From Diploscapter coronatus (Eukaryota > Nematoda > Chromadorea > Rhabditida > Rhabditidae), in the NCBI GenBank assembly GCA_964036155.1, contig OZ038422.1:75663201-75727200 (forward strand): DNA of 64,000 bases. Reading direction: 5' to 3'. A model generated the notes under the pieces. It was not told the origin of the DNA and did no database searches. It worked only from the letters and a program-made list of their open reading frames with translations. Position numbers and translations under genes: made by a program. This document shows positions 56,497 to 64,000 of this stretch, piece by piece; position 1 is the stretch's first letter; the number at the start of each line of letters is the position of its first letter.

Positions 56497-58770
56497 TTAC
56501 CTGGACGACCCCTGTGCCATGGTCTGCTTGACGGGAGGCACGTATTCTGGCTCGGGATGTTTGGACGACTTTCTTCTGTTGAGCTCCTTTCTCGACTGCG
56601 AGTTCCGAATGATCTTGTGCTCTTTTGCGGCGCTAAAACATCGATATTCTAGTTTTATCGAGTTGTTTCAGATTTAAAACAAATGCAGAAAGTATCTACC
56701 AATACTTTGCACTTTTAAAATAATCTATTTTTCAAAACTAAACAAAAGTTACAATTATAGCTCACTTGTAAATCTTCCCAGGAACGAATCGATGTTTGGC
56801 GATTCTTCGAATTTCCGGATGCTCTTTGTACTGCTCTCGCAATTTGGCACTGTACTCAAAGGCTGCCTTCTCGCGAGGGGCTAGCTGAAATATTTTTAAA
56901 TAGCGAAAAAAAGAAAATTCCCAAATACCGGTCCCAATTTTTCGGCCGCATTCGACTTCCAAACCCGGACATTCATTTCGTTGCTCCCAGACAAGACGAA
57001 TTTGCTGTCCATCGAATACAAAACCGACAAAACGCAGTTCATTCGCCGGGTGTGATAAATGTCCCTGAAAAAACATATCTTGGAAATATTCATTTTTATT
57101 ATCGTAAAAGCGAAAATCTAATATTTTGAAAAAAGTAAACCTGCTGGAAGATTCCGTAGCCTTGAAAATCCTGACGGAGCAGTCGAAAGAACCCGAGACG
57201 AATTCCTGTCCGGTGGGGGAAAAATCCACGTCTAGCACTGCAGAGGTGTGGCCTGAGTGAAGGAAGCGGGGATGCGCCAAATTGCGCATGTCGAAGGTGT
57301 ACAGGCTGGAAGCTTTCAACTTTTATAATTTTCTCAATTTTTAAAAATTAACATATTCTAGTTTCATTCTACTCCCAATATCTATGAAATAAAATCGAGA
57401 AAAATCAGTTTTTAAAGCTTACTTGTAGTCCTCACTCGCCACGACGAAAGTGTAGGCTTCGATTGGATTCCAGGATACCGCGTTCGGACGGAGTTTCATT
57501 GTCACCTGAAATTTGAAATTATAAAAGAGCAAAAAATTAAATAAGTATACACCTTTTTAACCGGGGTCTTTTGCCTCGTGTCCAACGCGAAAATGGACCT
57601 GTCGCTCATGGCTCCGACCGCAACGGCCTCCTCGATGGGATTGGCGCGAATCACGTGGATCGTTTCGGGGCCCAAATTGTAGGTCCGAATTGGGGAACTC
57701 CTGCAAATTTGAAAATTTAGAAAGAAAAAATCCCTCAAATATTTTTTAAAATTTATTGTTCTAGAGTTGAATCGTAGTTTTTTAATAAGAAAAAATCACC
57801 TATGCACTCTCCAGACATTGACTTCCTCTCCAGACGTCAGAAATTCAGACGAATTTGCGATGTGCGAAACGGAATGAGGGACTCCTAAAATTGAAATTTA
57901 GGTTAAGTTTATATTTTTAAAATATATTTCACCCTCCAGCCCGATAGAATGTGCGGGTTCATCTATGTTTCCCTCAATTTCGACAGGCAATTTCCAGTAT
58001 TTGAGTTGTGCATCTTGGCCGATCGTCACAAAACCGTCCCCAGCGTGCTGGTCCACGGAAATTCCTGGAAGGATCAACTCGGTCAAGTTTTTAATTAATT
58101 TTTTGTTTGTTTTAAATTTTGTAACGCAACACAAATCTTGATTGTATGAAATTTATCAAAAAGAAAAAAATCACCATTCAACAATCCCTGGTGTGCTTGA
58201 ATTGTGGCGAGGCACTTTTTCGTGGGCAAATTCCAAATTCGGACTTGACCGTCACGAGCGCCGGAGAGGATGGTCGAGGGACGAGCTTGAAAAATTTACC
58301 TTTCAATTTATCAAATTTTTATGAAATCACCATTTTCAGAGAAATGTCATTAGAAAAAATGATAGGATATCACTGATTTTGTGTGTAACCTACTGTAATG
58401 TTTAGCGAGAATGTGCACTCCTTCCAGATGACCATCCAAACTGGCCACGAACGGTTTGGCGTAGACCCTCTCGAGCTTCGTGGCATTCAGCGCGCGGGTG
58501 TATTCCGTCTGCGCTTGAAATGGGTCCTCTGGGGCGTTGTAGTTGCGGACCACTGAAATATTTTTACCAAAATTTTGAAATATATATATATATTTTTTTT
58601 TAATTTCAGAAGGAGTTTTTTTCAGGAAGAAATGGGATATTTTAGAACATCTGTGAAACCTTGAATATGTAAGCATTTTTTTTAAATAAAAAAGATCTAC
58701 ATTTGTGAATATCCTTCTTGGTTTCCCTCTGATAATCGTCCTGATTCCTGGACAATACTTTAACCTTCAT
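56497..58770 (-). CDS. dcaf13: DCAF13 / Sof1 WD-repeat protein
   Basis: Sof1/DCAF13 is a nucleolar WD40 protein of the small-subunit processome, also described as a CUL4-DDB1 substrate receptor. The start MKVKVLSRNQDDYQRETKKD and VRNYNAPEDPFQAQTEYTRA is the conserved family N-terminus. WD repeats follow: LDGHLEGVHILAKH with ILSGARDGQVRIWNL, QAHQGLLNGISVDQ, FVTIGQDAQLKYWKL, VSGSFDCSVRIFKA and YSMDSKFVLSGSNEMNVRVW. The Sof1-specific C-terminus is present (EHPEIRRIAKHRFVPGKIYK, KEHKIIRNSQSRKELNRRKS). The stop is reached after MAQGSSR. Exons are small, about nine in number, with short introns. It is intact, and ribosome biogenesis is the expected role. Confidence 0.93.
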
Positions 58771-59258
58771 CCTGAAACAAAGCAAATAAGAACCTCGAAA
58801 AATAAAAAAAATAATAAATCGCTAAAATAGAGTGTCAGTCGAAATTTTCATTTCTTTGCCCTTTTTTTGCAATTTCCTCCTCCACTTTCAAATCTCGCTC
58901 CGCCCCACTCGATTGTCAGCATCCATTCGCGATTTTTCTTACTTTTATCATCCTTTTTGCCCGGATTTTCTCATCTTTATTCTAGAAATTTTTGCTATTT
59001 GTTCTGGAACAGGCTCTAAAAGCTAGAGGTGGAACGGGCCTCTTGAAATTTGCATTCGTTTGAAGTAATTATCCTTTCAAAACTCCTATTTCTTTTCGCA
59101 ATTTCCTTATTTTAATTCTCTTGAACATCATGTAGTCGCAAGTCACGTACTAGTACATCAATTTGAAAAATCGAGATATTTTAGAATTGCGAGAATAATT
59201 TTACGGCAGCTTTTATCAGTTTCATCAGTTTTTTAAATCATCAAAAACAATTTCCCAG
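58771..59258. other. Divergent promoter spacer
   Basis: About 490 nt separate the divergent starts of the DCAF13 and SUMO-protease genes. A TTTCCCAG acceptor sits directly before the SUMO-protease ATG, so a 5' UTR intron, an upstream coding exon or trans-splicing is likely. Nothing else is recognised. Confidence 0.45.
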
Positions 59259-62200
59259 ATGGAACATTGGGACTCGAAGTCGCCGGAAGACTACCACAAC
59301 CTGGTGAGCAATCGGGACGCGCGCATCTGCCTCAACTTGGCGCAGTTCTTCCACGGCCCCGTCGAGCTCACCTACTATCGCAACAAACAGGCCAGACTCT
59401 TCATCAATGAGAAGGTAGGCAAATTTGGAAAGGTCGCTCCATTTAAACATGGGTGAACCTTTCACGAGGCCCCCAACATATATTTTTCCTCGGCTAAAAA
59501 GGCTTCCTGAAAATTTTACTCATTTTGGTGCCAAACTATGTTGAAGAAAAAAGGCGAACTTGAAAAATTTCCAGGGCCGCATCACGATAGAGTTCTACGT
59601 ACAGTCGAAGCTCGAGAAGGCGAACGTGGTCAACTTCCAGCTACCCTTCCTTCACGTACATCAGATTCGGGTAGGGATGCTGAATTTCAAAATTTCCCAC
59701 AAATGGGCTCTTATTTTTAAATACCTGATTTCTTTTCTAAGTTCATCCTTACTCTTTCTATAGGTATTACATCTTTCTAAAAATATCATTAAAAAAACTT
59801 GAGGGATTTTTAAAAAGCTGAAACTAGTTGAGAAATATGGCATTCCGTGAAATTCTAAAGAATATCGCTGAGAATAGTTTAGAACTTTAAAGGGCCAAAA
59901 ATAATTATGTTTAATTTTTCCAGATGAAAGCCCCTGACACGGGTCCTCGCGACTTCGAGTCGAACCGACACGGCATCAACCCACCGCTGGCCTGCCTCGA
60001 GATGGAAGTGGATGACTTCACAATCGGCAAGCTGTGGGAGACGTTCGGCGACAAGAAGGAGTTCGACGCAAAATTCTACAGGATGAGCATGAGGGATCTG
60101 CCCTACAATTCGGCCGTCAGGTATTGTTGACGCGCAAAAACGAGGCTATTCTCGAGTATAAAAGGGGACAAGCAGAATCTGACAATCTCGACGACGAGAA
60201 ATAATGTGCTCAATGAAGAGAGCGAGCTAGAGACATAGTTAATGCCTTTCCTCTGCATGCATCATCAGCTCCCGATGACCGCTCTTTTCTGCACCATTAG
60301 TAAAAAATGCGAATTTTTAAATCGTCAGAAGAAGATATTTCATTCCTTTGGTATTCCATTTCAAAAGATTTGCAGAAATGATTCTTCTCCATGAAAATGC
60401 TGCTTGATCGAAAATTGTTTATCTTCTATTGTTTAATTGGTTTCTCACTTCATTCCACGTATTTTCAAATTTCTAAAGAGAATTTTTCTTGTCGATTTCC
60501 CGCTTTTATCATTTTTCCTGCAATTTAGAAAATTCTAATGTTTTAAACTTTTTTAAAGATATTTTTCCAGAAGCCTGCTGTTTTTCATCTCTCCCTTCAG
60601 TGAGAGCGACAAGTCGTTCATTCAGTTCGCGTTCAGAGACAACACCCACCAGGCCGACTTCGACGAACTCTACAACTTCTTCGAGAAGAAGGTTGGACTT
60701 TTTTGTTTAAATTAAAAAAAAAAAAAAGTTCTTTTTCTAGCTCATTTTTCGCTTGTTTAGAAGAAGGCTTTATTATTTTTAAAAAATTTTATTATTCCAC
60801 TTTTTCGCGCACTTATTCAAATCAAATAGATAAGATCAATTGGGATAAATAGGTTTTAAGATATGCATAGAGTCGATACTTGCTATTTTCATAAAACTAT
60901 AAAATTAAACATCTATAAATAAAAACATGGAAATAACAATAAAAAATTAGATCCGCTCTGTCGCGGAGTACGAGAAGGAGCGTAAGAAGCTGGATATCAA
61001 ATCGGATTATATCTGTAAGAACATTACCTTTTTCATTACAAAAAATAACTTCGAAAATTAAATAAATCGAACAATTAAGCCTTTGTGGATGACGCTATTT
61101 GGAAAAAGCGTCTTTCTGATTTCGGCTTAGTGTCATATCGCAACGATCTCGCTCGCAACGCCCCAACTATCTGCTACATCGACAAACCGCCAGGTGAGAT
61201 TTTTATAACCTATACAAATTCGAACATCTTTTTTATTTTTTTTTTTAAATTTTAAACCTGAAAATAATAATTTGGAAATATGTTTTCCTAAACCTTCCAA
61301 CTTTTCCATGATAGTTTGAAATTTCAAAATGACCTGTTTTTCAAAAACAAACAAAATTCAGTGACCTACGTCAGGATGAGACAGCCCGGCTACGGCATGG
61401 ACACCGGCGCGGTGAAGGTGATGAAAATGGCCGATGGAAGCCGACTGGGGGTGAAGCAGGCTAATGAGTTTGATCTACAGTTTGAGGCGAATCAGAATTT
61501 GGTAGGAAATTTGATATTTTTCACTCGTCTTCTCGAGATTTGCGTATTTTCCATATTTTATCAGGCTCATAAAATTGAGAATTTCATGTTTTTATTCTAA
61601 TTTCCGGATTTTCAGGCTCCAAACGGCTCTTCAACGAACAAGTACGTCACTGTGGGTGCGAATCAGCAAAGTCCCCTGCTGAAGGCGGGAGGGAACGAGA
61701 GGAAAGTAGGCAAACTCGTCAGGACCAGACACATCGAGACCATCACTTGTGAGGATGAGGAGCTGGGTAATCAAATTAAAAAAAAAAATTAAAATTCTTT
61801 TTTAAATATTCAAATTTTTCAAATTTTGCAGTCTCGGAGTCGAGCAGTCAATCACAGGGAGGCGATTCTCAGCAGTCGAACCAGCAGCAGCAACAGCCCG
61901 CCCTATCGTTGGACGCCTGGGGAGCCATGCCGCTCATCGTCTACCCCAAAAATGACAGGGCTCCCATTTCGCGTAAGCAAATTTTAGGAAACCTTTGAAA
62001 TTAAAAATAAATTTTAAAAAAGGCTACTTTAAAATGATACGAAAAGAAAACTTGTCTCCAATTTTATCCTACTTGCGTGTTACGTATCATGGCGCATGGT
62101 GTTGAAAATTTAGGAGACTTGAAAAGTAAAATAATGGCGAAAATAGTTGTTGCACGATTTTTTCACATATAGTGAACATTTGCAAAAGGTTTTAATTGAA

Positions 62201-64000
62201 AAAAAAAAAACATTTCAGTAGCGAATTCGGACATGCGCGTGATGGCTCACGACGAGATGCTCAATGATACGATCATCGAGTTCTACCTCAGGTTCATCCA
62301 GAACGAATTGGTTCCGGCTGAGCGGTAAGTTTTTCCTTTTATTTTATGAATTTTTATTCTTATTTTTAACTTGAATTGAATTTTCTTTGATTTTGTAAAT
62401 TCAAATATTTTTCTTTGTTTTGAAAAGTTTGATATTTCGATTCTAGGATGGATTTTTTTAATTCATAGATTTGTTTTCTATTTTGAAGATGAAATCAAAT
62501 TTAGCCGCCCCAAAATCTGCATCCTCAGCTCGTTCCTCTACCAGCGACTTACCGACAAACTCACCTTGGGCATGTGCAGGAAGAATGGAAGAGCGGCTGC
62601 TAATAGATTCGATGTGGTTAGTTTTTCAGCATTATTTTGGGTGTGAGTAGATTTATAGCATAAGGCGAGCTCTTTCTATTTCAGCGTTACAAATGTTCTC
62701 ACCTCCCATTTTGTTGCATACTTTCTTACTTGTGTTATAACTCTTTCTATGCCCAATTATTTTTCATTGAGGAACGGAATTGAAAATTCTAGGAATCATG
62801 AAATTTTCAGATCCGCAAGGGCTTCCAGATGGTAAAAACATGGACGCGCAAGAAGAACTTGTTCGACATGGACTACATCGTCTTTCCTGTCAACGAGGAG
62901 TTTCACTGGCACGTATATTTCTTATTTTACTTATATCTTCACAAAAATGCAATATTCTGCACTTTTCAAAACTAACTAACTAATGACAAGTTGAAAGATA
63001 TATTTTTCTTCTACATTGATCATTTTGAAGGTACTTAATCGTGGTGGTAAAGCCGCGTCTGGCTGTGAGTGAGGCGCCAACTGAGGATCCCGTGGTAATG
63101 CGTCTGCCGGATAGTTCCAGACCCAACCCCGATACCTACATCGTCGTTCTCGACTCGCTTCCCGATCCTACTGATATTAAAAGGTATTTTTAAAATGTAT
63201 TCTTCAAAACAAAACTTTTTTTAAAATCTTCTCTTTCACTCATAAAATAATTAGAACACAGCTTCTTACAATTACATGCTTTCTGAAAACTATATTTTAG
63301 GCCTTTCTTCTTACATAAAATAAATTTTTTTTCAGAAATGTGTGCGTGGACATCGTTCGCGACTACCTTGAGTGCGAGTTCCTAGACAAGAAACCTATGG
63401 AGGGCGTTTTGGAGGTCAACATTTAAAAATTTGAAAATCTCAACCTATCAAAAAATAGTTGCCATTAATTAGAAAGTCTAAAATTCTTTGTCTAGTCCCT
63501 CATACGATTTGAAATACTCTAACTTTAAGCTTTATTATTATTATTCTTTTATTTTAGAGAACCCGTCTCGCTGCGGTTCACCCTTTGAACACGCCCGTCC
63601 AGAAGAACTTCATCGACTGCGGCCTCTACATGCTGCTCTTCGCCGAGCTCTTCCTGACCAAACCGCCGAATCATGAGGTACACATTTTCCAATTATTTAA
63701 ATCGCCTCTTTTTGAAATTTTCTATTTTATTAAAACATCCCAGTCTGAAATTACTAAATAGTATACTAAAAATGCGATCATTGGTTGATAAGATAAATAG
63801 TATTTTACTTCTATACATATCTAGTTTAATCAAACTTTAACACATATTTTACAAATGGAAAGAAGAATCTTCATTTCAGCTTGAAAAAGATCAGTTTAGA
63901 ATAATAAAAGGGATTAGAAATCTATGTTTAAACTTTTATTCCAGGATCTGGCCCAGCTGAACTTCGCACGCGCCTACGAGCATTTCGATGTGGAGTCGCA
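59259..64000 (+). CDS. SENP6/7 (Ulp2)-type SUMO protease, incomplete at the right edge
   Basis: The C48 cysteine protease domain is clear: MAHDEMLNDTIIEFYLRFIQ (substrate-binding start), ICILSSFLYQRLT, EFHWYLIVVVKPRL with the catalytic His, IVVLDSLPD with Asp, and PVQKNFIDCGLYMLLFAELF with the oxyanion Gln and catalytic Cys. The family removes or trims SUMO chains in the nucleus. Upstream exons encode a domain (ITIEFYVQSKLEKANVVNFQ, MKAPDTGPRDFESN, SDKSFIQFAFRDNTHQADFD) that looks PH-like, then a linker with a Gln run. As in SENP6/7, extra sequence (EDPVVMRLPDSSRPNPD) interrupts the catalytic core. The chosen start follows an acceptor directly, so coding exons further upstream are possible. 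The open frame runs beyond base 64000. Confidence 0.88.
60132..60302. repeat. Dispersed repeat, copy in SUMO-protease intron
   Basis: Second copy of the repeat at 51787-51946, in the same orientation on the plus strand. It fills much of the intron 60121-60600. Confidence 0.6.

Noticed and set aside
1..64000. Bacterial features such as operons, ribosome binding sites or CRISPR
   Set aside because: All recognised genes are spliced and eukaryotic in family; no spaced direct-repeat arrays are present.

Overview
The window is nuclear DNA from an animal, most probably a nematode. Genes are split by many short introns (often 40-150 nt) with TTTCAG-type acceptors, spacers are AT-rich, and one gene encodes a seven-helix receptor resembling nematode serpentine chemoreceptors. 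No species can be named from the sequence. There are no rRNA, tRNA or CRISPR loci that I can support.

Layout, left to right: a NIM1-type protein kinase (minus); a SUZ-domain RNA-binding protein (minus); an M1 aminopeptidase homologue whose zinc site is destroyed (minus); a serpentine 7TM receptor (plus) converging on an ER-resident thioredoxin-fold protein ending in HDEL (minus); the AP-3 delta adaptin (plus); a neuronal-calcium-sensor/KChIP-like EF-hand protein with a long basic N-terminus and a second first exon (plus); a one-helix small membrane protein (minus); V-ATPase subunit a (minus); a latrophilin-type adhesion GPCR with added C-type lectin and EGF modules and an internal alternative first exon (minus); a candidate small secreted peptide precursor (plus); 3'(2'),5'-bisphosphate nucleotidase (plus); the ribosome-biogenesis WD protein DCAF13/Sof1 (minus); and a SENP6/7-type SUMO protease running off the right edge (plus).

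The genes do not form one pathway. AP-3 and V-ATPase both serve endolysosomal traffic and acidification. The kinase, the EF-hand protein, the two receptors and the peptide candidate are signalling genes. The strands are mixed and I see no convincing operon.

The non-coding part is more unusual. Five short foldback elements share a core containing ATACTATTTCG or a close variant but carry different, locus-specific inverted arms. There are also a decayed mariner-type element with an intact TA duplication, a Tc1-type terminal-inverted-repeat element, a small MITE, a dispersed repeat in two introns, a pre-miRNA-like hairpin and at least three GC-AG introns. Exon joins were worked out by eye from splice consensus, reading phase and family motifs. 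Gene ends are usually firm; N-termini and some inner joins are less so, as noted in each entry.
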